64,000 bases of DNA from Hephaestia caeni (GTDB lineage: Bacteria; Pseudomonadota; Alphaproteobacteria; Sphingomonadales; Sphingomonadaceae): contig NZ_QXDC01000003.1 in the NCBI RefSeq assembly GCF_003550065.1, forward strand, positions 372,001 to 436,000. The letters are read 5' to 3'. Position 1 is the stretch's first letter. Each line of letters opens with the position of its first letter. The position numbers were made by a program, and so were the translations under genes. The notes under the pieces were generated by a model that was not told where the DNA came from, did no database searches, and saw nothing but the letters and a program-made list of their open reading frames with translations. This document shows, in pieces, positions 9,013-17,362 of the stretch.

Positions 9013-12000
9013 ATGATGTTCAACACCAAATCCTCACGCGGCCTGCGGCTGCATTTCGCCGCCGCGCTGCTGATCGGAACGGCCTCGGCCGCGCTGATAG
9101 CAACGCCCGCGCACGCGCAGGTTTCCGCCGCGTCACTGCGCGGCACGATCACCGAGGGCGGCGAAGCGACCGCGACATCGGTGACGATCGTCGAGACCGC
9201 CACCGGCTATCGCCGCACCGCGCCCGTCAGCGCGAACGGCCAGTATAATTTCCCCTCGCTGCGCCCGGGCACGTACCGGCTCGAAGTGACGACCCCCAGT
9301 GGCGTGCGCAACACCGATACCTTCACGTTGCAGGTCGCGCAGAACGCGCAGCTCAACTTCGACCTCGCGGAGACCGCGCCCGAAACCGCGAGTACGCCCG
9401 GCGAGGACATCACCGGGGGCGACGACACCGGCGGCGCGATCATCGTCACCGCATCGAAGCTCCAGAGCCTCGAGGGCGGCGAAGTGGGCGCGGTCGTCTC
9501 GCAGCGGATGATCGAGCAACTGCCGCAGAACAACCGCAACTTCCTGGCCTTTGCGGACATCGCGCCGGGCGTGCAGTTCATCACCGGCAGCAACGGCAAT
9601 TCGCGCATCCAGGGCGGCGCGCAGGACAGCCGCACGGTCAACATCTACATCGATGGCGTCGGGCAAAAGGATTACGTCCTCAAGAACGGCATCACCGGCC
9701 AGGATTCGACGCAGGGCAACCCATTCCCGCAGCTCGCGGTCGGCGAATATCGCGTCATCAGCTCGAACTACAAGGCCGAGTTCGATCAGGTCAGCTCGGT
9801 CGCGATCACCGCGGTCACCAAGTCGGGCACCAACCAGTTCCACGGCGAGGGCTTCTTCGATTTCACCAACCAGGACTTGCGCGAAAAGATTCCGGACGAG
9901 GTCTTCAACAGCCGCGAGAAGGTGAAGACCAAGGACATGCAGTTCGGCGGCGCGCTGGGCGGGCCGATCATCAAGGACGTGGCGCACTTCTTCGTGACCT
10001 ACGAAGGCAAGCGCCAGCAGGTCCCGGTCGAGATCACGCCGGGCACCAACTTCCCAATCAGCTATTTCCCGGCCGAATATCAGGGCTATTTCGGCACCAC
10101 CAACCGCACGTTCAACGAAGACCTGTATTTCGGCAAGATCGACATCGTGCCGACCGCATCGGACCTGTTCGAATTTTCCGGCAAGTATCGCAACGAGAGC
10201 GGCGAGAATCTCAACAGCGGCAGTTCCGCGCGTGAAACACTGAGCCTGGTCGACACCAAGGAATGGCGCGGGCTCGGCCGCTGGCAGCACAGCGCCGACA
10301 CCTGGATCAACGATTTCAAGGTCGCCTACGAGGACGTCCACTGGGCGCCGCAGCCCGACATCTTCGAACCGGGCAGCATCTTCGTCTATGACGGGCCGAA
10401 CCCGAACGATCCCGGCGGCGACAGTGTCCGCGGCACGATCTTGCGCATCGGCGGCAGCCCGAACTATCAGAACAAGGGCCAGAAGGGTTGGACCGTTTCC
10501 GACGACTTCACCTATACCGGCCTCGTCGGGCACACGATCAAGGCGGGCGTGAAGGCCAAATGGGTCAAGCTCAACGCCGAGACGCTCAACAATTTCAATC
10601 CACAATATACCTACAATCCGGCGTTCAACCCAGGCGGCGGCGGCTTCAACGACACCATTCCCTATACCGTCCAGTTCGCCGCCAACACGGGGAACGGCGA
10701 CCCGGTCGTGCGGTCGAAGAACTTCCAGCTCGGCCTCTATCTCCAGGACGATTGGGAGGTCACCGATCGGCTGACGCTCAATCTCGGCGTGCGCTGGGAT
10801 TACGAGGAAACGCCGTCGTATCTGAATTTCGTGACGCCGGCGGACGCGGTCGCGGCGCTGACCAACTGGCCCAACATCCAGAACACCGATTACGACATCA
10901 ACGACTATATCTCGACCGGCAACAACCGCCACCCGTTCAAGGGCGCGTGGCAGCCGCGGCTGGGCTTCACCTACGAACTCGACGATGCCGGCCGGTTCGC
11001 AGTGTTCGGCGGTTACGGCCGGTCGTACGACCGCAACCAGTTCGATTTCCTCCAGCAGGAGATCAGCACCGGCGCCTTCACGACGCGAACGTTCAACTTC
11101 ATCACCGGCGATCCGGCGAATACCTGCTCACCCAGCGCGACTTGCGTTCCCTGGGATCCGATCTACCTGACCGAGGAAGGCCGCCAGCAACTGCTCGCCG
11201 GCACCGGCCCGGCAGGCGCGCGCGAACTGCACCTCGTCAACAACGATCTCAAGGTGCCTTATTCAGATCAGTTCAGCCTCGGCGTGCGCGGCCGGTTCGG
11301 GCTGTGGCAGCCCGAGATCGGCTACAGCCATATCGAGAGCCACGATGGCTTCGCCTTCCTGCTCGGCAATCGCGACGCGAACGGCAACTTCTTCATCTAC
11401 AACGCCACCACCGGCGAACCGGGGGCGCCCTTCGGCTTCCCGCCGCCTGGATTCGGCAGCCTGCTGATCGGCAAGAACGGCATCGAGACCAAGGCGGATT
11501 CGGCGTATTTCAAGGTGGTGAAGGATTACACGCCGACCTCGCCGTGGAGCTTCAACGCGACCTATACCTACACCGAGGCGGTCGAGAACCGGCAGTTCGG
11601 CGAGACGTTCGCCTTCGACTTCCCCGACTTTGGCGGCGACAACGGCTACCCGGACAGTTATCCGTTCGCGCGCTCGGCTGGGGTGCGCAAGCATCGCCTG
11701 GTGATGACGGGAAGCGTCGATCTACCGCTGGCCTTCGCGCTGTCGGGCAAGTTCCAGATCGCCTCACCGCCCTATTTTGCGTCGTTCGTGCGCACCGGCG
11801 GCACCAACCCGTCGCTTGGCGTGATCTCGAACGAGGCAGATGGCAATGGCGATCGCTGGGGCCTGCGCCAGCTCGATCTCGCGCTCACCAAATATTTCCC
11901 GCTGCACTTCGTGACCGACGAAACGCAAGTGCGCCTGCGCGTCGACGTGATCAATGTCTTTAACGACCGCAACTACGTGAATTACTTCACCAATCCGAAC

Positions 12001-12087
12001 GAAGACCGGTATTTGCAGCGCAACGGCTACGGCGTCGGCGGCAACCCGCCGCGCACGATCAAGCTGACCGCTGGCTTCAGCTTCTAA
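9013..12087 (+). CDS. TonB-dependent outer-membrane receptor, carboxypeptidase-regulatory-like N-terminus
   Basis: A 1024-residue receptor for energised uptake across the outer membrane. A signal peptide ends in HAQ near residue 36. Residues ~37-120 form a carboxypeptidase regulatory-like (Oar-type) domain, ending with GQYNFPSLRPGTYRLEVTT. The plug domain follows (LPQNNRNFLAFADIAPGVQF) and then a long beta-barrel ending in LTAGFSF with the terminal Phe typical of outer-membrane proteins. A strong GGGGGAG precedes ATG 9013. The two upstream LacI-type operators and nearby glycoside hydrolases suggest an oligosaccharide as cargo; this is inference. A terminator follows. Confidence 0.93.
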   Translation: MMFNTKSSRGLRLHFAAALLIGTASAALIATPAHAQVSAASLRGTITEGGEATATSVTIVETATGYRRTAPVSANGQYNFPSLRPGTYRLEVTTPSGVRNTDTFTLQVAQNAQLNFDLAETAPETASTPGEDITGGDDTGGAIIVTASKLQSLEGGEVGAVVSQRMIEQLPQNNRNFLAFADIAPGVQFITGSNGNSRIQGGAQDSRTVNIYIDGVGQKDYVLKNGITGQDSTQGNPFPQLAVGEYRVISSNYKAEFDQVSSVAITAVTKSGTNQFHGEGFFDFTNQDLREKIPDEVFNSREKVKTKDMQFGGALGGPIIKDVAHFFVTYEGKRQQVPVEITPGTNFPISYFPAEYQGYFGTTNRTFNEDLYFGKIDIVPTASDLFEFSGKYRNESGENLNSGSSARETLSLVDTKEWRGLGRWQHSADTWINDFKVAYEDVHWAPQPDIFEPGSIFVYDGPNPNDPGGDSVRGTILRIGGSPNYQNKGQKGWTVSDDFTYTGLVGHTIKAGVKAKWVKLNAETLNNFNPQYTYNPAFNPGGGGFNDTIPYTVQFAANTGNGDPVVRSKNFQLGLYLQDDWEVTDRLTLNLGVRWDYEETPSYLNFVTPADAVAALTNWPNIQNTDYDINDYISTGNNRHPFKGAWQPRLGFTYELDDAGRFAVFGGYGRSYDRNQFDFLQQEISTGAFTTRTFNFITGDPANTCSPSATCVPWDPIYLTEEGRQQLLAGTGPAGARELHLVNNDLKVPYSDQFSLGVRGRFGLWQPEIGYSHIESHDGFAFLLGNRDANGNFFIYNATTGEPGAPFGFPPPGFGSLLIGKNGIETKADSAYFKVVKDYTPTSPWSFNATYTYTEAVENRQFGETFAFDFPDFGGDNGYPDSYPFARSAGVRKHRLVMTGSVDLPLAFALSGKFQIASPPYFASFVRTGGTNPSLGVISNEADGNGDRWGLRQLDLALTKYFPLHFVTDETQVRLRVDVINVFNDRNYVNYFTNPNEDRYLQRNGYGVGGNPPRTIKLTAGFSF

Positions 12088-12113
12088 AGGAGGCCCTTCC
12101 CCTCCTCACCTGT

Positions 12114-12150
12114 GGCGCGTTCTCTACCCGAGAGCGCGCCATTTTCTTTT
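12114..12150 (+). terminator. Rho-independent terminator after TonB receptor
   Basis: GGCGCGTTCTC (12114-12124) pairs with GAGAGCGCGCC (12130-12140), with one G-T pair, followed by ATTTTCTTTT. It is the best-formed terminator in the window. Confidence 0.88.
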
Positions 12151-12186
12151 CGATCACATGGACGGCGCAACAATGCCCCGCTTTAA

Positions 12187-12277
12187 CGTCATCCCCGCGA
12201 AAGCGGGGACCCATCTTCCAACCGTCGCGTATGAGCAAAGCGAAGGAAATGGATCCCCGCTTTCGCGGGGATGACGG
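12187..12277. repeat. Palindromic pair, GTCATCCCCGCGAAAGCGGGG family
   Basis: Inverted arms near 12187-12218 and 12251-12277 with the hairpin core CCCCGCGAAAGCGGGG in each. It lies between two convergent genes, the TonB receptor and the EEP-family enzyme. Confidence 0.85.
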
Positions 12278-12316
12278 ACTGAAGAAAAGGTATGATCGCC
12301 AAGACGGCGATCGGCG

Positions 12317-13171
12317 TTACGACCCGCCCGGAAACGCCAGATCGGCGACGATCGGATAGTGATCCGATGGATAGACGTTCCCCCGATGCGTGGTGATCGT
12401 CTGCTGATCGAGCGCGGTGAAGCCGCGATAGAGGATCCAGTCGATCCGCTTGTCGGGGGTGCCGGTGAAATTGTGGAAGGTCTCCGCCGGGCCTTCGGGG
12501 TTCGTCACCGTGTCGCGCGCGTCCTTGAGGTCGGTGGTCAGCAGCGTGTGCGCCTCGCTCTCCGGCCCGGTGTTGAAATCGCCGGTCATCACGAACGGCA
12601 CGCCCGGCGGCAGCGCCTTGATCCGCGACAGGATCAGCGTCGCACCCTTGACGCGCGCCGGCTCGTCCTCATCCATATAGGGCAGGTGCGTATCGTACAT
12701 GTAGAAGCGCTTGCCGTCCGCCTTGCGCTCGAACAGCCCCCAGGTGACCATGCGCGGGAACGGCTCCTTGCTCCAGCTCTTGCTGCCCACCACCTCGGGC
12801 GTGTCCGACAGCCAGAAATTGCCGAGATCGACCAGCGTCAGCCGGTCGCGGCGGTAGAAGATGCCCATATGCTCGTCGGCATGGCCGCCGCGGCGATCGA
12901 TCCCGAACCAATTATACTGGGGCAGCTTCTTCAGCACGTAATCGGCCTGGAGCTTGTAGAGTTCCTGCGTGCCGATGACGTCGGGGTGCGCCTTGCGGAT
13001 CGTATCGACGAAGAGGTCACGGCGTTTCGCCCACACGTTCGCGCCGTCGTCGGGCGACGGCCAGCGGACGTTGAAGCTCATCACCTTGAGCGGCGCGGCA
13101 TCGTCTGCGGCGTAGGCGGGGCCAGCGAGCGCGAGCAGCGCGACCCCGGCGGCGAGCGAAAGGCGGATCAT
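12317..13171 (-). CDS. Exported endonuclease/exonuclease/phosphatase (EEP) family hydrolase
   Basis: A 284-residue protein with signal peptide MIRLSLAAGVALLALAGPAYA. The EEP fold motifs appear in order: MSFNVR, GTQELYK (Glu ligand), DTHLPYMD, TGDFNTGPES, RIDWILYRG and SDHYPIVAD. These give the metal-dependent phosphodiesterase or phosphatase site shared with DNase I, exonuclease III and sphingomyelinases. It is the third gene of an operon with GH144 and GH3 enzymes, 13 bases after the GH3 gene. The context argues for a phosphate-bearing carbohydrate or lipid rather than DNA as substrate; this is unproven. Confidence 0.85.
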   Translation of the reverse strand: MIRLSLAAGVALLALAGPAYAADDAAPLKVMSFNVRWPSPDDGANVWAKRRDLFVDTIRKAHPDVIGTQELYKLQADYVLKKLPQYNWFGIDRRGGHADEHMGIFYRRDRLTLVDLGNFWLSDTPEVVGSKSWSKEPFPRMVTWGLFERKADGKRFYMYDTHLPYMDEDEPARVKGATLILSRIKALPPGVPFVMTGDFNTGPESEAHTLLTTDLKDARDTVTNPEGPAETFHNFTGTPDKRIDWILYRGFTALDQQTITTHRGNVYPSDHYPIVADLAFPGGS

Positions 13172-13184
13172 GGGCGTCTCCTGA

Positions 13185-15467
13185 CTATCGGGCGAGCGTG
13201 ACGCGCGCGGGCTCCCCCGCCTCTGCCGAGGGGGCGATCCAGACGTCGAAATCGCCCGGCTCGGCGATCCATTGCATCTTCGGACCGACGAACATCAAGT
13301 CCGATCGTGTCAGCGTGAAGCTGATCGTGCGGCGTTCGCCGGGCTTGAGCGTGACCTTCTGGAAGCCTTTCAGCTCGCGCACCGGCCGCGTGATGCTGGC
13401 GGTGCGGTCGTGGATGTAGAGCTGCACCACCTCCTCGGCCGCGCGCTTGCCGGTGTTCGATACGGTGGTGCTGACGACGAGCGTGCCGTCCCAGGCGAGC
13501 GTCCCCGCGCCGGCATCGACCGGGCCGTAGCCAAGCGTCGAATAGGTGAGTCCGTGGCCGAAGGGATAAAGCGCCTTGTTCAGGATTCCGCGGAAATGCG
13601 CCTTGTACGGCTCGGGCGGCTTGCCCGCGGGATTGGGGCGGCCGGTGGGCTTGTGATCGTAATGATAGGGGGCCTGCCCCGACGCCTGCGGAAAGCTTAC
13701 CGGCAGCCGCGCTGAAGGCAGAGCATCGCCGAACAGCATGTCCGCGGTGGCGGGGCCGCTCTCGCTGCCGAGGAACCAGGTGACGACGATCGCCGCGGCA
13801 TCGCGCACCGCGCCCTCGAGCGCGAGCGCACGGCCGTTCTTGAGCAGCACGACCACCGGCTTTCCCGTCGCCGCGACCGCCTCGGCAAGCGCCTGCTGGG
13901 CGTCGGGGACAGTGATCGACGTGCGCGACTGCGCTTCGCCCGACATGTTGGTGCTCTCGCCGATCGCAAGCACGACGACATCGGCGGCGTTGGCGGCGGC
14001 GACCGCGGCGTCGATCCCGCCGGGAAGCGGTTCGTCGACACCCGAGCCGTCGGTGACGGTAAGCGCGCCGCGCTGCCCCATCGCCGCGCGGATGCCGGTT
14101 TCGAGATCGACCGCCTGCTTGTCGTCGCCATAGACGTTCCACGGCCCGACCAGATCGTGCTGACCGCGCGCGAATGGGCCGATCAGCGCGATTCGTTTGC
14201 CCGCTTTGGGCAGCGGCAACAGCTCGCCCTCGTTCTTGAGCAGCACGATCGAGCGTTGCGCGGCCTCGCGCGCGACCTTCAGATGCTCGGGCGTGCGCAC
14301 GCGCTGTTCCTCGCGGCCGGGCTGGATGCGGCGATAGGGGTTGTCGAACAGCCCGAGCCTGGCCTTGAGGTCGAGCACGCGGCGCACCGACGCATCGACC
14401 AGCGCGATCGGCACCTCGCCCCTGGCGACCAGATCGGGGAGGTGATCCATGTAGAAATGCGATTGCATGCTCATGTCGACGCCCGCGAGGAACGCCTTCA
14501 TGGTCGCATCGCGCGGATCGGTGGCATAGCCCGCGTCGATCAATTCCATGTCGCCGGTGTAATCCGACACCACCACGCCACCGAAATTCCACGCCTTGCG
14601 CAGCACCTCGGTCAGCAGCCAGTGGTTGGCGTGCGCGGGCACGCCGTTGATCTCGTTGAACGAGGCCATCACGGTGCCGCATCCGGCCTCGAGCGCAGCC
14701 TTGAACGGCGGGAAATAGGTCTGCTCGAGCGTGCGTTCGGAAATGTCGACCGGATTGTAATCGAGCCCGCTTTCGGCCGCCCCATAAGCCGCGAAATGCT
14801 TGGCGCAGGCCATGACCGAAGTGTCGCTGGTGAGATCGTCGCCCTGAAACCCCTTCACCCGTGCGGCCGCGAACAGATTGCCGAGATAGGTGTCCTCGCC
14901 CGCACCCTCGACGCCGCGGCCCCAGCGCGCATCGCGGGCGATGTCGACCATCGGCGCGAAGGTCCAGTCGATGCCCGCCGCCGACGCCTCGACCGCCGCG
15001 ACTCGTGCGGTCCGCTCGGCGAGGTCGGGGTCGAAACTCGCCGCCTCGCCCAGGGGCACCGGGAAGACGGTGCGGTGACCGTGGATGATATCGGCCGCGA
15101 CGATCAGCGGAATCTTGAGCCGCGACTGCATCGCCGCATCCTGCAAGCGGCGGGCATAGTCCGAACCGCGGCCGTTGAACACGCCGGTCAGCCGGCCGGC
15201 GCGCGCCTCGGCGATCTGCTGCTCGACGGAGGGCGTCGTCGTCACCGGATTGAGCGCGCTCGCCGCCGCGCCGCCCAAAGCGGCGGCCATCAGCGTCAAT
15301 TGGCCGGCTTTCTCCTCGATCGTCATCCTGCCGATAAGATCGGCGATGAAAGCGGGGGTCGCGCGGGTCGCGCCCAGCCCGCGCGCGACCGCGGGGGCCT
15401 TGGCAAACAGCACCAGCCCCAGCGCCCCGGTGATCGCGCCGCGGCGCGTCGTCATCATCTTCGTCAT
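13185..15467 (-). CDS. bglX: Exported GH3 beta-glucosidase (BglX-like)
   Basis: A 760-residue glycoside hydrolase family 3 enzyme. An N-terminal export signal starting near MTTRRGAITGALGLVLF has a double Arg and may be Tat-type. The GH3 N-domain has KHFAAYGAAESG and the nucleophile Asp in GVVVSDYTGDME near residue 302; the alpha/beta sandwich and the C-terminal fibronectin III-like domain (AAEEVVQLYIHD) follow. ATG 15467 with GGGGAGGG just upstream is chosen over a GTG at 15485. It starts just after the GH144-like gene and likely trims its oligosaccharides to glucose in the periplasm. Confidence 0.93.
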   Translation of the reverse strand: MTKMMTTRRGAITGALGLVLFAKAPAVARGLGATRATPAFIADLIGRMTIEEKAGQLTLMAAALGGAAASALNPVTTTPSVEQQIAEARAGRLTGVFNGRGSDYARRLQDAAMQSRLKIPLIVAADIIHGHRTVFPVPLGEAASFDPDLAERTARVAAVEASAAGIDWTFAPMVDIARDARWGRGVEGAGEDTYLGNLFAAARVKGFQGDDLTSDTSVMACAKHFAAYGAAESGLDYNPVDISERTLEQTYFPPFKAALEAGCGTVMASFNEINGVPAHANHWLLTEVLRKAWNFGGVVVSDYTGDMELIDAGYATDPRDATMKAFLAGVDMSMQSHFYMDHLPDLVARGEVPIALVDASVRRVLDLKARLGLFDNPYRRIQPGREEQRVRTPEHLKVAREAAQRSIVLLKNEGELLPLPKAGKRIALIGPFARGQHDLVGPWNVYGDDKQAVDLETGIRAAMGQRGALTVTDGSGVDEPLPGGIDAAVAAANAADVVVLAIGESTNMSGEAQSRTSITVPDAQQALAEAVAATGKPVVVLLKNGRALALEGAVRDAAAIVVTWFLGSESGPATADMLFGDALPSARLPVSFPQASGQAPYHYDHKPTGRPNPAGKPPEPYKAHFRGILNKALYPFGHGLTYSTLGYGPVDAGAGTLAWDGTLVVSTTVSNTGKRAAEEVVQLYIHDRTASITRPVRELKGFQKVTLKPGERRTISFTLTRSDLMFVGPKMQWIAEPGDFDVWIAPSAEAGEPARVTLAR

Positions 15468-15481
15468 CTTGCCCTCCCCGC

Positions 15482-16948
15482 TCACGCCCGCTCAAGCCAG
15501 CCGCCGGTGAAGCCCGCGCGCTTCAATCCGGTGACGATCGCCGGGTGGCGTCGCATATATTTCCATACGAAATCAGAACGATGGTTGGCGATCATCGTCA
15601 GGATCGCGCCCTGATCGATGCCGAGATAATCGGTATCGAACCACCCCAGTTCGGGATCGACGATCGAATGCGGCGCCTTGTTCTCGAAGGCGTAGCTGGG
15701 GTTGAAGCTGTCGAGGAAACCATAGTCGCCGTAGAGCCGCCGGCCGTAGCGCGCGACCATCGCCTCGGCCGCCGCCGTCGCCTCCTCGGGCACGAACGCG
15801 ATCGACCCCAGCGCCGCGGTGGGCGCGATCGTGCCGTCGTCGAACGGGTGGTTGCCGCTCACCCCGCGCGCCGAATAGGTACGGAATTCGCGCAGCTCGC
15901 CCTTATAGGTCAGCTTGCCGCCGCCCGGGCCGTCGCAGGCCGTCCAGCCCCACACATTCTCGTCATAGCCGCGCCAGCCCATCGGATTGGCGGCGCCATA
16001 GCCGCGCTGGGCAAGCGCCGCGCGGCGGCTGTTCTCGAAATAATCGAAGCCGGCGGCACGCATCGGCGCATCCTTGATACCGCGAAAATCGATCCAGACA
16101 TGGCTGTACTGATGCCCGAACAGCGGCGCGAAGCCGAGGAAATGCTGGCCGTATTGATTGACCCAATCCTGCTCGTAGCCCGCGACCCAGCCCTGCCACG
16201 CGTCGGCCGACAGCGGGTGCGTGGGCGAGGCGAGCCCCAGCACGTAGAGCAGCATCGCTTCGTTGTAGCCGACCCAATCGGCGGCGATGAACCCCGATTC
16301 GGGATGCCAGCCCATCGAGACGACGGGCTTGTCCTCGACGAACCACGGCCAGTCGGCGCGCTCGTAGAGGCGCTGCGCAAGATCGCGGATTTCCGCCTCT
16401 CCGGCCTCATCGGCGTCGAAATAGCGCGCCGCGAACAACACGCCGCCGAACAACAAGGTGGTGTCGATCGTCGAGAGTTCAGTGCGGCCGTAGCGGTGGC
16501 CGGTCTCCATATCGAGGAAATGGTAGAAGAAGCCCTTGTAGCCGGTGGTGCCGCTGGGCTCCGGCCCCTGCGGCGCGTTCCAGAAGAAGCGCAAGGTGGC
16601 GAGCGTGCGATCGCGCGCCTCGGCCCGCGTCACCCAGCCCTGCTCGACGCCGTAGGGATAGACGGTGAGCGCGAAGCCGACTGCCGCGATCGAGGCGAAG
16701 CTTTTCGACGGATAGCGATCGGGCGCCAGCCCGTTGGCGGGGTTGGTCGTCTCCCAGAAGAAGCGGAAAGTGCGGTGCGCAACATCGTCGATCAGCGCCT
16801 CGCCGCGTAGCGCGCCTGCGCTCGCGCCGCCTGCGGCAACCGTCGCGCAGCCCGAGAGCAGGCCCGTGCCCAGCAGCATCGTCGTGGTCAGCAAATCGCG
16901 GCGATTGGGGCGCGGCGCACCGACTCGCGTCGGATGCTCGTAAGCCAT
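15482..16948 (-). CDS. Glycoamylase-domain Tat lipoprotein, GH144-like (putative endo-beta-1,2-glucanase)
   Basis: A 488-residue protein of the glycoamylase-like domain family (Pfam PF10091), which includes GH144 endo-beta-1,2-glucanases. The start has twin arginine NRRDLL at residues 15-20 and lipobox LLSGC with Cys34, so a Tat-exported lipoprotein is expected. Family features are FRFFWETTNPANGLAPDR, FYHFLDMETGHR, GWHPESGFI, GHQYSHVWIDFRG and NPMGWRGYDENVWGW. AGGGAGAGAG precedes ATG 16948. It is first in the operon GH144-GH3-EEP, 46 bases downstream of a perfect LacI-type operator. The beta-1,2-glucan substrate is a family-based inference. Confidence 0.85.
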   Translation of the reverse strand: MAYEHPTRVGAPRPNRRDLLTTTMLLGTGLLSGCATVAAGGASAGALRGEALIDDVAHRTFRFFWETTNPANGLAPDRYPSKSFASIAAVGFALTVYPYGVEQGWVTRAEARDRTLATLRFFWNAPQGPEPSGTTGYKGFFYHFLDMETGHRYGRTELSTIDTTLLFGGVLFAARYFDADEAGEAEIRDLAQRLYERADWPWFVEDKPVVSMGWHPESGFIAADWVGYNEAMLLYVLGLASPTHPLSADAWQGWVAGYEQDWVNQYGQHFLGFAPLFGHQYSHVWIDFRGIKDAPMRAAGFDYFENSRRAALAQRGYGAANPMGWRGYDENVWGWTACDGPGGGKLTYKGELREFRTYSARGVSGNHPFDDGTIAPTAALGSIAFVPEEATAAAEAMVARYGRRLYGDYGFLDSFNPSYAFENKAPHSIVDPELGWFDTDYLGIDQGAILTMIANHRSDFVWKYMRRHPAIVTGLKRAGFTGGWLERA

Positions 16949-16994
16949 TACTCTCTCCCTGATCCACGGCCGGGGTGACCGCGTATCAGGTCTT

Positions 16995-17008
16995 TGTAAC
17001 CGGTTACA
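16995..17008. promoter_or_regulatory. Perfect LacI-type operator TGTAACCGGTTACA
   Basis: A perfect 14-bp palindrome with a central CG, 46 bp upstream of the start of the GH144 gene on the minus strand. It matches the copies at 8768, 8791 and 60451 in both half sites or one, and is the likely reference site for the regulator at 59384-60412. Confidence 0.78.
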
Positions 17009-17077
17009 TCAATGCTTAGCAAGGGGCGGTTCGCGGCATCTTCGCCGCGATCGGGCAAATATCAGCAGAAAGAAGAA

Positions 17078-17154
17078 TGGTCGGGGCGACTGGATTCGAA
17101 CCAGCGACCCCCACACCCCCAGTGTGATGCGCTACCAGGCTGCGCTACGCCCCG
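17078..17154 (-). tRNA. tRNA-Pro (anticodon GGG)
   Basis: Read on the minus strand, the acceptor stem CGGGGCG pairs with CGCCCCG, followed by discriminator A and an encoded CCA (17078-17080). The D arm is GCGC-AGCCTGGTA-GCGC, the anticodon loop CTGGGGG gives GGG, and the T arm has TTCGAAT. Length is 77 with CCA. It lies between the operator of the GH144 operon and the GH92 gene. Confidence 0.96.
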
Positions 17155-17253
17155 ACCGGAGCCGCGCGCTCTATGCGCAACCGCGCCGAGATGCAAGCGG
17201 GAGCTGCGGTACGTTCGCCGCAGTGGCTACGAAGAGTCTTTCCCGCTCTTCTT

Positions 17254-17284
17254 TCGTCATCCCCGCGTTCGCGGGCACGACGGA
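17254..17284. repeat. Single arm of the GTCATCCCCGC repeat
   Basis: TCGTCATCCCCGCGTTCGCG followed by GGCACGACGGA is one hairpin of the family found paired elsewhere. No partner arm lies nearby, so this is a lone or decayed copy. Confidence 0.6.
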
Positions 17285-17362
17285 AGGGTGGACCGGGTGA
17301 TTCCGAAATTCGTTTTCGTAAATCGCTTGTCGCGCCTACGCGCGCCTGCTTTGATGTGCGCC

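Noticed and set aside
17078..17154. tRNA-Pro as an attachment site for an integrated island
   Set aside because: No integrase, no repeated tRNA 3' end nearby and no shift in base composition at the tRNA.
17012..17362. An in-frame N-terminal extension of the GH92 gene
   Set aside because: It would translate through the tRNA-Pro gene and a repeat arm; a clear signal peptide starts at 17363.
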